64,000 nucleotides of DNA from DASRDZ01 sp035652335 (GCA_035652335.1 DASRDZ010000077.1:23656-87655); one strand, 5' to 3'. Positions 42,888 to 52,028 are shown, counted from the stretch's first letter. The notes: generated from the sequence alone by a model not told the origin. Translations and numbers: made by a program.

Positions 42888-44147
42888 TCAGCGGGAGACG
42901 GGCGTTTCCCGCCCTGGTGCCACACGCTCGAAGAAGGACCGCCACCCGTCGGTCGGGACGCCGATCAGGCGCAGCCAGCGGCCTCTGCCGCCGCCCTCGG
43001 CCTCGATGAGCCCGAAGATGCTCCCGAGCAGGAGGGACCGCTGCGTCTCGTCCGCAGCCTCCCACGCCGCGAGCAGGTCGACCACCTGGCGCTGGCACCA
43101 CTCCACGTCGCCGACGCCCTCGCGAGCCGCGGCCTCGTCGCGGATGCGCTGCTGCTCGGCACGGATGTCCTCGCGCTTGGCGAGGAAGGTGCCCCAGTCG
43201 TCCTCTCCGAACTCGTACAGGCGCTTGGCGCGGGCCAACTGCTCGTCCAGGCGCCGGATGGCGGCCTCGGCGGGCTGCCGGGGATCGGCCGGCTTGCCCA
43301 CCGCCTCCCGCAGAATCCCGCGGTAGACCTCATCCACCTGGCCGCCGGGCAGGCAGCGGTAAAGCTCTTGGCGGATGGCCTCCTCAATGCGTGCCGCGCT
43401 GATCCACGATGCCGAGCACCGGATGGTCGCCGCCGGGTAGGCGGCTGAGCGGTTCCGCCGCGCCTGATGGCAGGCGTAGTAGAGGTAGACCTGACCGTCC
43501 CGGCTCACCGATTCGCCGTGCATGGTGCCGCCGCACTTGGCGCAGCGAAGGATCGGGGTGAGCGGATAGCTCCAGTGCTTGCGCACCGGGCTGTTGCAGC
43601 GCCGGTTGCGGACCCGGACGCTCTGACAGGCGTCCCAGGTCTCCTGATCCACCAGGGCAGGATGCCTGCCCTCGATCCATTGCTCGTCGCCGCTTCGCCA
43701 GCGGGTGACGCGGACCAGCCCTAGGTACACCCGGTTCTTGAGGATGTCCTTCACCACGTCGCCCGTGAAGATGACGGCCTGCGGGCGGCTGTGGTTCTCC
43801 TTCTTCGGCCCGCGCGCAGGCTTGATCCCCTGGCGGTTCAGATGGCCTGCCAAGTGCTCGAAGCTGTAGCGGCCCGTGGCGTAGAGGGTGAAGATGATGC
43901 GGATCACGGGCGCCGCGTCGGGGTCCTCCACCACGTCGCCGTCGACGCGCATGTAGCCCTGCGGGATGACGCCGAGGAGGACGCCCTGCCGCTTCAGGAA
44001 CGCCAGGTTGTCACGCACCTTGCGGGCGATCTTCTCCCGTTCCTCCTGCGCGAAGATCGCCTTCATCTTCCACGACAGCTTGTCGGCGTTCGAGATCAGG
44101 CCGTGGGCATCGAATACGAGGATGCCGCGCTCGGCCATGTCGGCCAT
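42888..44147 (-). pseudogene. Serine recombinase, N-terminal catalytic domain missing
   Basis: 419 residues. It begins in the long E helix of the resolvase domain (MKAIFAQEEREKIARKVRDNLAFLKRQG), then the recombinase domain (VPQ-like IPQGYMRVDG through NRVYLGLVR) and a zinc ribbon (LRCAKCGGTMHGE, YYACHQARRN), then a coiled coil. The first 100 residues with the active-site Ser, Arg and Asp are absent. An in-frame TGA lies about 12 nt upstream of ATG 44147, and the next DNA codes for another gene on the opposite strand. It should be inactive as a recombinase. The last codons contain the left 13-bp repeat of the island. Confidence 0.85.
42890..42902. repeat. Putative left attachment site (copy of tRNA-Gly 3' end)
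   Basis: AGCGGGAGACGGG is identical, in the same orientation, to 53464-53476 in the 3' end of tRNA-Gly(CCC). It lies within the final codons of the truncated recombinase. A direct repeat of a tRNA 3' end at the far side of foreign-looking DNA is the usual footprint of integration. Confidence 0.55.
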
Positions 44148-44172
44148 GAAGCGGCTATGTCAACATTCGCGC

Positions 44173-44703
44173 ATGCGAGAAGCTGGCGACAACACCGCGG
44201 AAGTCATGCTCCTGTTGGCTGCGCTCCGGTCATTGAGCGCGGAGGATTGGGCGGGCTTGGGCGAGGCAGCGAGGCGTCGAGAGACCATTGCGATTGAGGA
44301 AGCGTGGGCCGACCCCGTGGACGAGCGTTACTGGGCGGCCAGGGCCAGCCTCGGCGAGATGTGCGACAGGGTCCGCGACGAGGTTCTGAGGATTGCCGAG
44401 GCGGCATTAGAGAGAGCGGAGCCGTCGGCGCGCGACAAGTTGGCAGTGACCGATCTGGCTCTACAAGGCGATGTTGCCGAGCTCGCGGCCGGGCGGCCCA
44501 TGACAACGAACGCGGGCGACTTGGTCGCCCACCTCCTGAGGCTTATTAGCGACTTGGACGCTGGCGCGGTCGCTGCTGCCGACGCGGCCGAGGCCGTCGC
44601 TTTGCGGCACCACGTCGATAGCGGGCAAGTGATAAGTCTCCTGAGCGTGATCGCCCACGTTCTGCCACGCGCGCTGCTTGAGACGCTGGACTTCCCTGCG
44701 TAA
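44173..44703 (+). CDS. Hypothetical helical protein
   Basis: 176 residues, all-helical and Ala/Glu-rich (MREAGDNTAEVMLLLAALRS, later LHHV-free AAEAVALRHHVDSGQVISL). No signal peptide or known motif. It starts 25 nt from the broken end of the recombinase and is divergent from it, as though it replaced the missing N-terminal part. Nothing known resembles it in my view. Confidence 0.55.
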   Translation: MREAGDNTAEVMLLLAALRSLSAEDWAGLGEAARRRETIAIEEAWADPVDERYWAARASLGEMCDRVRDEVLRIAEAALERAEPSARDKLAVTDLALQGDVAELAAGRPMTTNAGDLVAHLLRLISDLDAGAVAAADAAEAVALRHHVDSGQVISLLSVIAHVLPRALLETLDFPA

Positions 44704-44914
44704 CGCGAATGCTTCCGCCTTGCACTACGAACGTAGCGCCGTAGGTGAAACTGTGTGCAGATGAGGTTGGGCGGCGAAGGACAGGTGTGGACACGACAGG
44801 GGTGTAGTGGATCGGGGCGTGCGGGGAGGCCGGAGAGGGCGGGTGCGGGGACGATGGGGACGATGGCCAGTAGGGGGGTGCTCTACGGCTGCGGCGTTCA
44901 GGCACCCGGGGTGA

Positions 44915-45505
44915 TTAGGCTGCCTGGAGGGCGCTGCCCGCGATCAGGATTTGCATCGTCACCGGCGTCGGGCAGAGCGCCGCCCCCAGCGGAACGTAGA
45001 TCGCCGTCGCGGCGCCTGGGAGGGCCGCTGAGCTGAGTTGCTTGCCGTTGCCGCTGATGCTCTCTCCCGTCAGCAGCAGCACCGCGCCAGCCGCCACGCC
45101 CGTCCAAGTGAACACCCCGTTGATGGTGCCGTCCTGGGCTGATGCGTTGCCGTCCGTCACCGAGCCGCCCGTGATCTGGAAGGTTCCGCCTGCCTCCGAG
45201 GTGGCGCCCACCGGACAGACGCCGTTGCTGTAGCCGAACGTCGCCGTTAAGTTCGAGGCCGTTGGGCTCGTCCACGTTGCGGTCCAGGCGTTGCCAGCGC
45301 TGTCGGTCCCTGCGAAGCCGCCAACGAAGGTGCCGGTGAACGACCCTCCGCAATTCTGGACAGAGCACGGAAAGTCGGCGACTGTTCCTTGGCCGTCGAA
45401 CGCCCCCCCTCCTGTGACACCTGCATGCACTGGCACTGTTGTCGTAGCCACCACGAGCGGCAAAGCAGCCACTATTGCCACGAGCTTCCGTCCTCGCTCC
45501 CGCAT
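44915..45505 (-). CDS. Secreted beta-rich protein, unknown
   Basis: 196 residues. A signal peptide (RKLVAIVAALPLVVATTTVPVHA) is followed by a Gly/Thr/Ser-rich domain with four Cys, including FPCSVQNCGGSFTGTFVGGF, probably a beta sandwich. It lies 89 bp downstream of the sigma-propeller gene on the same strand and could share its mRNA. AGGAC precedes the ATG. No family recognised. Confidence 0.7.
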   Translation of the reverse strand: MRERGRKLVAIVAALPLVVATTTVPVHAGVTGGGAFDGQGTVADFPCSVQNCGGSFTGTFVGGFAGTDSAGNAWTATWTSPTASNLTATFGYSNGVCPVGATSEAGGTFQITGGSVTDGNASAQDGTINGVFTWTGVAAGAVLLLTGESISGNGKQLSSAALPGAATAIYVPLGAALCPTPVTMQILIAGSALQAA

Positions 45506-45594
45506 TGTCGTCCTCCGCGCCGCGATATGTGAGGCGTCGGCAGGCCGGGCGCATCTTCTGCCAGCGCCTGCACCGTTGTCTTCACTACCCGCCG

Positions 45595-47472
45595 CTAGGG
45601 ACAGCGTGTGTGCCAGGTGTCTCCGTCGTCGGCCGAGCAGCGCAATCCACCATCTGCGAGCAACGCAAGAACTCGACCGCTGGCAGTTTGCATCGTCGAC
45701 TGAGTCTGCGTCAGCGCAGCATCACGCGAGCTGACATCGTGCCAAACATCATCTTCGGCTGCCTGCCATGCCACGCCCTTTCCAGTACTGCCTGCCCGCA
45801 GATAGGTCAGCCACAGCCGATCGCCGCTCACCGTCACGGCGATGGGCGAGGTGCCAGGTGGCAACGGGACAGCCTCGAAATCTCGCCCTCCATCCACGGA
45901 GTCTGCGATGCCTGCGGCCGACCACACTGCCGTCACGCGGCTGTCGGCCGCCGCCGCGATCGCTCTCGCCGAGCTGCTCCCGACCGACTGCACCGCACAG
46001 CGGCTTACCGTCCCACCACAGGCCATCACCGTCGGTGTCGCGGCTCCGGGCGGCACCGTCCCGTCCGCGACGTCGACGCTGAACGGCGGGGCCAGCACCA
46101 CCAGGGCGGCGCCGCTCTGCCGCATCGCCGGGTTGATGCTGGCTGGGTTCCCGATTGCGGGGTACGCCAGCACCAGCTGCGGAGCCGCCCCGCCGCCCGG
46201 TTGGACGCTCAGTACACCGCTCGCTGCCGCCACGTAGAGTCGGTCGTCGCCGTTGTCGAACCCGGCTGCCAGCGCAATCCCGCCGGGCGGAGTTCCCAAT
46301 GGTTCCGCCGGCGCCCCGAACCAGGGAACCACGTAGGTGGTCAGGCCCCCGACGGCGCTGCTTCCGAGGAAAATCCGTGGGTCTGCGGGAAATCGGGGCG
46401 GGAGCACGACCTGCACCGCGTCAGAGGGCGCAGGCAAGGGCGCTGCGCGCCATGACCTGCCTCCATCGGCGCTGAGGAGCAGCACCGAGCACGCGCATGC
46501 CCTCCCCTGGCCCAAGGCGACGACGGCTGGTTCGCTCAGATCGTCGGTTGCTGCGAAGCTCTGGATATGCGTGTCCTCCGGTGTCTCCGTCGCCGCCGTG
46601 CGATCGGGGAGCAACGCGGCGCCGGCCCCACCGTCCGGACCGTCGCGGCCTGGTCCGGGGGCACCGGTTGCGAGGGCGACTGCCGGGGCCACGTGGCCCT
46701 GGTGCTCCTTGGCGGCCGGTGCCGTTCTTGTGGGGCTCATACTCGCCGACACCTTGGCAATCGCTACGGGGCTAATGCTCTCCGTCGAGGCGGCCGGCGC
46801 AGCTAACGCGAGCATCACACCGAAGCTGGCGGCGAGCTGTCCCAGCGAGTCGAACGCGGGCAAGGCAGATGCCGCCTCTGGCGCCAGGGGTCGCCGTGCC
46901 CGGCGCAGCAGTCGCCGGGCCAGGCCCGCGCCAAAGGCGAACACTCCTCGCTTCTGCGGGAAACGGTCGGGGAACCACGCCCGCAGGCGGTCGCGCCCGC
47001 GAAGCAGTCGCATTCGAGCGGTCTGTGGAGCCACGCCTAGGTGGGTCGCGATCTGGCGGGGCGTCATGCCCGCGACGGCATGGAGGCGCATTGCCTCTCG
47101 CTCGGCCGGAGGAAACGCGTCGAGAGTCGCGACGACCTCGGGATCGAGGGTCTTCAGGACCGAATCAGTCGGCACCTGCGGCTGCCGCGGCAATTCCTCG
47201 GCCGCGATCCGCGCCCGCGCCCGATAGAGCTGTTGACGGAATCTGTGCATCAGCCACGGCAGCGAGTGGTCATGCTGCCGGGGTTCCGCGAGAGCGCCCA
47301 TGCGCTGAAGGAAAGCGTCGATCTCCCGATCCACCTCCGGGCGGTCCCCCAGCTGGATCACCGCCTGCTCGCGAAACAGGGCGCGGTAGTCGCCGAGCAC
47401 GCTGCGCAGCTCGGCGGCGCTTGCCACTGGGACGACGGGCAGGGCTTGCCGCACTCGCCGCATCTGCCGCAC
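45595..47472 (-). CDS. ECF-sigma-like protein fused to a propeller with Asp-box repeats
   Basis: 625 residues from GTG 47472 (GGAGG 9 nt upstream). Residues about 20-95 look like a weak sigma region 2 (LPWLMHRFRQQLYRARARI); 105-167 are a good region 4 (FPPAEREAMRLHAVAGMTPRQ, IATHLGVAPQTARMRLLRGRDRLR). A basic segment precedes a hydrophobic stretch at about 209-228, then a Pro/Ala linker and a C-terminal domain of about 330 residues with Asp-box motifs SADGGRSW, SVDGGRDF and SADDGDTW. This reads as a sigma factor tethered to the membrane by an outside sensor propeller. Planctomycete sigma factors fused to WD40 domains are the nearest known analogue. Confidence 0.8.
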   Translation of the reverse strand: MRQMRRVRQALPVVPVASAAELRSVLGDYRALFREQAVIQLGDRPEVDREIDAFLQRMGALAEPRQHDHSLPWLMHRFRQQLYRARARIAAEELPRQPQVPTDSVLKTLDPEVVATLDAFPPAEREAMRLHAVAGMTPRQIATHLGVAPQTARMRLLRGRDRLRAWFPDRFPQKRGVFAFGAGLARRLLRRARRPLAPEAASALPAFDSLGQLAASFGVMLALAAPAASTESISPVAIAKVSASMSPTRTAPAAKEHQGHVAPAVALATGAPGPGRDGPDGGAGAALLPDRTAATETPEDTHIQSFAATDDLSEPAVVALGQGRACACSVLLLSADGGRSWRAAPLPAPSDAVQVVLPPRFPADPRIFLGSSAVGGLTTYVVPWFGAPAEPLGTPPGGIALAAGFDNGDDRLYVAAASGVLSVQPGGGAAPQLVLAYPAIGNPASINPAMRQSGAALVVLAPPFSVDVADGTVPPGAATPTVMACGGTVSRCAVQSVGSSSARAIAAAADSRVTAVWSAAGIADSVDGGRDFEAVPLPPGTSPIAVTVSGDRLWLTYLRAGSTGKGVAWQAAEDDVWHDVSSRDAALTQTQSTMQTASGRVLALLADGGLRCSADDGDTWHTRCP

Positions 47473-47673
47473 GCGCCCTCACGCCTCCGCTTCCATCCAG
47501 CCGCAGCACGGAGCGAGACACCCACCCGGGCGCTCGCGCGCCGTCATCACCGGCTCGACCAAACTCCTTCTCGCGGCCGAGCCGCACTGATTTAACGGGA
47601 CAGCCGCCGCTTGTCCGGCGTGTCGCGGTGGGGCGTTGCGCCTGACCCGCGGTCTACTCGGGAAAGGCAGCGA

Positions 47674-47691
47674 AGTTCGTCAATCCGAACT
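47674..47691. promoter_or_regulatory. Inverted repeat AGTTCG-N6-CGAACT
   Basis: Perfect 6-bp arms around TCAATC, in the AT-richer part of the divergent intergenic region, 202 bp from the sigma-propeller start. It is a candidate operator or sigma-associated site. Confidence 0.4.
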
Positions 47692-47940
47692 AAATGTGCA
47701 ATTCCTGTGGCCGCTAATCCGTCACATGCTCAGACGGTCCCCGGCGCCCCGTCCCAGGGATTGCCGCCCACTCGGGCGGCCCTGGGCGAGCGGTTGGGGC
47801 CACGATCGGCGGGCAAGCGCCCGGCGGGAGGTTCGCAGTGGCGGTCACGTTGGCGGGGAGAGGGGACGTGGCACGGTGCTCGGCATTGGCGCTCCGCGTC
47901 CCGTGCCTGGTACCCATGCGTCCCGCGGCAGGGAAGCGCC

Positions 47941-48120
47941 CGGAAGGGAACGGGCCCCTCATGCGGTAGGCCGCCGCGCGGGGCATGGTGCCACTCCCAG
48001 CTATGGGGCGGCGCCTCGGCGGGCAGCAGAACGCCGAGGCAGCGAAGCCACCCCGGCGCCGCTGACAAACCCGGAGAGGCCGCATCGGCCGTGAAACCTC
48101 GTCGGCCGCCGGGTAATCAA
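47941..48120 (+). ncRNA. Candidate structured leader of the metalloprotease mRNA
   Basis: Several hairpins in a row: CCCA/TGGG (about 47995-48007), a perfect 9-bp GCCTCGGCG/CGCCGAGGC with a 10-nt loop (48013-48040), and GGCCG/CGGCC near 48078-48090. The loop segments are purine-rich, as in riboswitches, but I could not match a known class. AGGAG precedes ATG 48141. Structure is seen; a regulatory function is inference. Confidence 0.35.
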
Positions 48121-48140
48121 CCTCTTGTAGGAGAACATAA

Positions 48141-49247
48141 ATGCTTCTAAGGAAGCGAGTCCTGGAGGTGCCAACCCCGGACGCCGGGGACCGAGACTTC
48201 AGCGCGGCAATTCCGAGTGGTTCAACTCGGCCGCGGTGGCGACGTCGCCGCCGGGCCACCCTGTTCGCGCTGTCCGGCACGGTTGCTACGCTCATCGCCC
48301 TATTGGCGGTGAGCGGTGCGCCCCGACCGGCGCTGGCCTTCAACCTCGAAGGCTTCATGTGGCGCAACGCACACACGGACATGATTCCGAACACCAGCGA
48401 CCCGGCGTTGCCGCAGTGGATGGTCAACGACGTCAGCGACGGTGCGGAGTTGTGGACCGATACCAACACTCCCGTTCAAGTCCAGGTCTACAACAACAGT
48501 ACCGGCACCACGTACCAGGCGTACTATTGGGCGTACAACGACGCCAATGACAGCAGCTCGGGCGTCGGCGGTTGCGACTACGAAGAGACGGATCAGCAAG
48601 ACGGCCACAGCGTGACCTACTGCAACGACGCCTACGCCGAGTACAACATGTGTACCTACTCCGGCAACGGCTCGTGCCTTGGTGACCGGCAAGGCTCGAA
48701 TGCAGCGAAGGCGACCGCTGCTCATGAGATCGGCCACGTCATCGGGCTGGCGCATTCCTGCGACAACAACTCCCTGATGGCAGGCACCAGTTGCAACAAC
48801 ACTCCCTATTCCTGCCCGAGTGAAAGCAACTGCATCGTGTCTCCACAGACGGATGACGTCAACGGTGTGAACGACATCTACGGGCAATACGACTACTCGG
48901 GGCCGTCCTGCCAATTTGTCCAGGGAAGCATCAGCCCCACCAACCCGGGCGGCATTCAGCCGAAGGTACCGCCCCTTCCCAACCCGTCCACCATTGGGCA
49001 GAACGAGATCGTCAACGGACCGGGCGGACCCGTCGGGTGGGTCAACGACCAGGAGATAGGCACCGTCCCTGCAACGCCCAATGTGCAGCCGACGCAAACC
49101 GGCCAACTCCAAGCGGCAAGCGCCGAAGAGACGGTGTTCTGGTGGATCGCGAACTGGGGCCAGTCGCCTGTCATCGTGCAGAAGACGATCGGCAAGGTGG
49201 TCGGCGTCTCAGCCGGTGGCGGCTCTACCACAGCGAGCGCTTGCTGA
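48141..49247 (+). CDS. Matrixin-like secreted metalloprotease
   Basis: 368 residues. A cytoplasmic Arg-rich lead (to about 38) precedes a membrane/signal segment (about 40-66, likely cleaved after ALA). The catalytic zinc motif HEIGHVIGLAH (195-205) and a Met-turn SLMAG (about 211-215) place it among metzincins, close to matrixins. Several Cys suggest disulfides, and the C-terminal 100 residues are Pro/Gly-rich. Codon use is less GC-biased than in flanking genes. It may process other surface proteins of the island. Confidence 0.85.
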   Translation: MLLRKRVLEVPTPDAGDRDFSAAIPSGSTRPRWRRRRRATLFALSGTVATLIALLAVSGAPRPALAFNLEGFMWRNAHTDMIPNTSDPALPQWMVNDVSDGAELWTDTNTPVQVQVYNNSTGTTYQAYYWAYNDANDSSSGVGGCDYEETDQQDGHSVTYCNDAYAEYNMCTYSGNGSCLGDRQGSNAAKATAAHEIGHVIGLAHSCDNNSLMAGTSCNNTPYSCPSESNCIVSPQTDDVNGVNDIYGQYDYSGPSCQFVQGSISPTNPGGIQPKVPPLPNPSTIGQNEIVNGPGGPVGWVNDQEIGTVPATPNVQPTQTGQLQAASAEETVFWWIANWGQSPVIVQKTIGKVVGVSAGGGSTTASAC

Positions 49248-49254
49248 GGGGATC

Positions 49255-50073
49255 ATGCCAATGCGACGCTCTGTGATCCTCCGTACGACCGTGGGGCTAT
49301 TTGTGGTGACCAGCGCGTCGCTCGCGGCCATCGCCCTCGCTCGGGCGCATGGCGACCAGGTTGGCAGGGAGGCGGCTTCGGCCGCCTCCGTCACCCCCAG
49401 CAGCCATACTCCATCGCCTATGTCGGCGGAACCGGGCCCCCCGCCACCGCCGTTCCCGGCCGCTGCGCACAGTTCACAGCCGACTGGCTTCTTCGCGGAT
49501 CCTAAAGCCACCCGGCCGCTGCCCTGCGGCGGCGGAAACAATCACGGGGAGATCGCGGCAACGCCGGGCGAGGGCTGGCCGGCGACGCTCAAGGCGCTCT
49601 ACGCCCAGTCGGACCTCGTGGTCGTGGCAACCGCCGCGCAGCAGATCGGCTTTTGGGAGAAGCGGCCGGAAAGCACATCGTCCGGGCCTCCCGTGTTCCG
49701 CGAGTATCGGGCAAGGACGACAACCAATCTCCACGTCACCCGCGTCATCAAGGGGACCGCGGTCCCTTGGGTGCAAATTACTGATGAGGGCGCACTGTCC
49801 TCAGAAATCTCCACGTGTCCAAACCTGACTTACCAGGTGAGCAACGAACCGCTGCCAGCGCTCGGCCAGCAGTACATCCTATTTCTACAACACACCGTTC
49901 CCGGCACGACAACTGCCGAGGGCGCAACGCTCTTTGACAAGTACGCTTCCTGGGATCGCTTCCCGATACTCTCCGACAGCATGGTGCACAGCGAAAGGGA
50001 TGTGCATCCTGCGGCAGTGGCGCTCTCACTGCAACCCGAGTCGTTGGAAGCCTTCATCGCCTCCCTCAACTGA
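49255..50073 (+). CDS. Exported protein of unknown function
   Basis: 272 residues. An N-terminal signal or anchor (VILRTTVGLFVVTSASLAAIAL) is followed by a Pro/Ser-rich linker and a mixed alpha/beta domain (YAQSDLVVVATAAQQIGFW, VTRVIKGTAVPWVQI and LGQQYILFLQH), a pattern often seen in small secreted beta-barrel-like proteins. It begins 8 nt after the metalloprotease stop, so they form one operon. Nothing known is recognised. Confidence 0.7.
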   Translation: MPMRRSVILRTTVGLFVVTSASLAAIALARAHGDQVGREAASAASVTPSSHTPSPMSAEPGPPPPPFPAAAHSSQPTGFFADPKATRPLPCGGGNNHGEIAATPGEGWPATLKALYAQSDLVVVATAAQQIGFWEKRPESTSSGPPVFREYRARTTTNLHVTRVIKGTAVPWVQITDEGALSSEISTCPNLTYQVSNEPLPALGQQYILFLQHTVPGTTTAEGATLFDKYASWDRFPILSDSMVHSERDVHPAAVALSLQPESLEAFIASLN

Positions 50074-50211
50074 GGCGCGAATTTCTCGTACCCGGCTTCT
50101 TGGCGAACCGGGGTGCGTACGCGCTCAAACTCAATCACCGAGTCGCTGGACGCAGCGGCACATCGGCGCCGACGATCCTGTGGGAGAACGGCGCATTAGG
50201 AGTTACCTACT

Positions 50212-50859
50212 ATGACAAAGGTACGCGCAAGCATGGCCGTCGCCCTGCTCGTAGCTCTGCAACTTGGCCCGGTACGGCCCGTCCTGGCATCGACGAATCC
50301 CGCCGTTGCGGTCCTCGCGTTCAGTGCGGTTGTCACATACAATCCACCGGCCACGGTGCTCCCGGAGGCCGTCCAGACCGTGGCCTACCCGCCAGACTGC
50401 CTCCCGACGCTTGGCAGTGGACGAGAGATCGTCAACGGCAGCGCCGCCGGGATGAACACCAGCACTGTCGTCGCCCAACTCGATCCCATACCAGGGGTGG
50501 GAACCGCCACGTTCTCACTGAGCGAACCCACCGAGACGACCACGTGTGACAACATCACGCTCGGAGAGTTCAATGTCGCCGGTTCGATGCAGCATGTAGC
50601 AATACCTGTTCCCGCGCCGCTCGTCCTTACAGATTGCAACTTCGCGCTGGAGGACATGTCCCACAAGGGTGCCGTCCTCGAAGGCCAAACCAGTCAGCAG
50701 GTGGAAGACACCTGCACAGCGAATGGACAGAGTCCGATCCCGGTTGTTGCGAACTGGTACGGGACATATACGCCTGCCCCGACAGACGCCAGCGGCCGCG
50801 TCTCCACTGCCGTCATCGCAGGTATCCTGACCCTCTACATCGGCGGTCCACTGGGGTAG
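50212..50859 (+). CDS. Exported protein of unknown function (Cys-containing)
   Basis: 215 residues. Signal peptide MTKVRASMAVALLVALQLG, then a beta-rich domain with paired Cys (PPDCLPTLG, TTTCDNITLG, LTDCNFALED and VEDTCTANG), probably disulfide-bonded. AGGAG lies 9 nt before ATG 50212. It continues the metalloprotease gene cluster after a 138-nt gap. No family recognised. Confidence 0.7.
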   Translation: MTKVRASMAVALLVALQLGPVRPVLASTNPAVAVLAFSAVVTYNPPATVLPEAVQTVAYPPDCLPTLGSGREIVNGSAAGMNTSTVVAQLDPIPGVGTATFSLSEPTETTTCDNITLGEFNVAGSMQHVAIPVPAPLVLTDCNFALEDMSHKGAVLEGQTSQQVEDTCTANGQSPIPVVANWYGTYTPAPTDASGRVSTAVIAGILTLYIGGPLG

Positions 50860-50981
50860 CGGGTGGCGGGGATGCCTTCGGGGTACAACTCCGAAGGCAT
50901 CCCACTGGTTCGCAACGGCCGGCCGACGCAACTGGCCCACCATCGGGCCAAAGCGTTCGTCTGAGCACCCGCACCACCACT

Positions 50982-51581
50982 GTGCACCGGCAAGCGCGGT
51001 CGCTCCACTCTCTCCTACGGACGGTATATGCGCCTACTCGTCAGATGCTTCGGCGCGCCCTGACCTCGCTGCGCGGTGGGCGGTTCTCCTCGCACATCGA
51101 GACCTCGCCATTGGTGTCACGAGGGGCCGTGTCAGCGACGGTGTCCGTGGGCGCCGTGGAAGTGCCCGGATCGCCGCGATCACCCGGGCAACGTCAGTCC
51201 GTAGCTCTACGACCGTCTCTGGCGATGCGGAGTGCGCTTCGAGGTTCATGGCGAGCAGCGGCAGGCGGTCGTCTCCACGTCGTCGGTGACGCGTCTTGTC
51301 GACGGCACGGTGGAGAGCCGTACGAAGCAGCAGCCCACGTACGCGATCGGGGTCCAAGTCCTCGCGCTGGACGAGCCGAAGCATCGCATCGTGGACGCAA
51401 TCCTCCGCGTCATGGAAGTGCTTACCCTACGCCTTCTGCGGGCCTGAGCCGTCGCGAGACTGCCGCCGCCTTGGGCGTCTCTCTCAAGTCGGTTGAAACG
51501 GCCTATACGCGGGGTGTGCAGGATCTCCGAGCACGTCTTGACGGCGATGCTCGGCCGTCAAGGGTGCGTTGGCGCCGCTGA
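50982..51581 (+). pseudogene. ECF sigma factor with inverted central segment
   Basis: Plus strand 50982-51095 reads like a sigma N-terminus (LLRTVYAPTRQMLRRALTSL). From about 51096 to 51417 the coding sense switches to the minus strand, where region 2 continues as HFHDAEDCVHDAMLRLVQRE, then LLLRTALHRAVDKTRHRRRG and VARVIAAIRALPRR. From 51421 the plus strand resumes with LTLRLLRA and, after a frameshift near 51445, region 4: GLSRRETAAALGVSLKSVE and TRGVQDLRARL. Turning the middle back would restore one sigma gene, apart from about 60 extra bases and the frameshift. No long inverted repeats flank the segment. Confidence 0.7.
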
Positions 51582-51820
51582 CCCGGGGGGCGTTGGAATC
51601 GCCGGTCACCTAGAGGGGCCAGGCACGCCCGGCAGCGGGTGCCGTCCCAGCTTCACCAGCCCGCCGCCCGGGCCAGCTCCCCCAGGCGCTCGAGCAGGTC
51701 CAATAGGTTGGAATACGCTCCAGTCTGTAGCGGGAGACTGCGGACTCGAACTCAAGGCGGGCGGTGTTGAAGGGAGTGAGCCGGGACGCCAAGATCGCGT
51801 CCCGGCGTCACTCGGACGTC

Positions 51821-52009
51821 CTAACCGTTCTCGTCGGGTACGTCCGCGCCCTTCTTGATGGTCGTGGCGAGGTGATCTGTCGCACGCACGGCACGCGGTG
51901 GCGGCTCACCCCCGCGGAACTGAGCGGCGAGGTGCGACGTGTCCACGACCGGGCGCGGGACGGGCGGGGGCGCCTTCGGCGTCGGCGAACTGGGATCCGG
52001 TTTGGTCAA
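51821..52009 (-). CDS. Small disordered protein, partner of the three-helix protein
   Basis: 62 residues from TTG 52009, with AAAGGAG about 7 nt upstream. It is Pro-rich in the first third (SSPTPKAPPPVPRPVVDTSH) and charged at the end, with no signal or membrane segment. It starts 19 nt after the three-helix membrane protein stop and must be co-transcribed. Function unknown. Confidence 0.6.
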   Translation of the reverse strand: MTKPDPSSPTPKAPPPVPRPVVDTSHLAAQFRGGEPPPRAVRATDHLATTIKKGADVPDENG

Positions 52010-52028
52010 GTCGATCTCCTTTAGGCAA

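Larger units (their letters stand above)
47473..48140. other. Intergenic region between sigma-propeller and metalloprotease genes
   Basis: 668 bp between divergent genes, with no convincing coding frame on either strand. The left part holds an AT-richer stretch with an inverted repeat; the right part, next to the metalloprotease, is dense with hairpins. Both genes probably take promoters from here. Confidence 0.6.

Noticed and set aside
47941..48120. Assignment of the leader to cobalamin, c-di-GMP or c-di-AMP riboswitch classes
   Set aside because: Short purine motifs recalled each class, but the conserved cores (for example GGUG or the GCAAAGCC element) could not be placed; only a generic structured leader is claimed.
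47611..48150. Possible genes in the 668-bp gap before the metalloprotease
   Set aside because: The frames have shadow-like Arg/Pro/Gly composition, no ribosome binding site and no domain; the region is better explained as regulatory.
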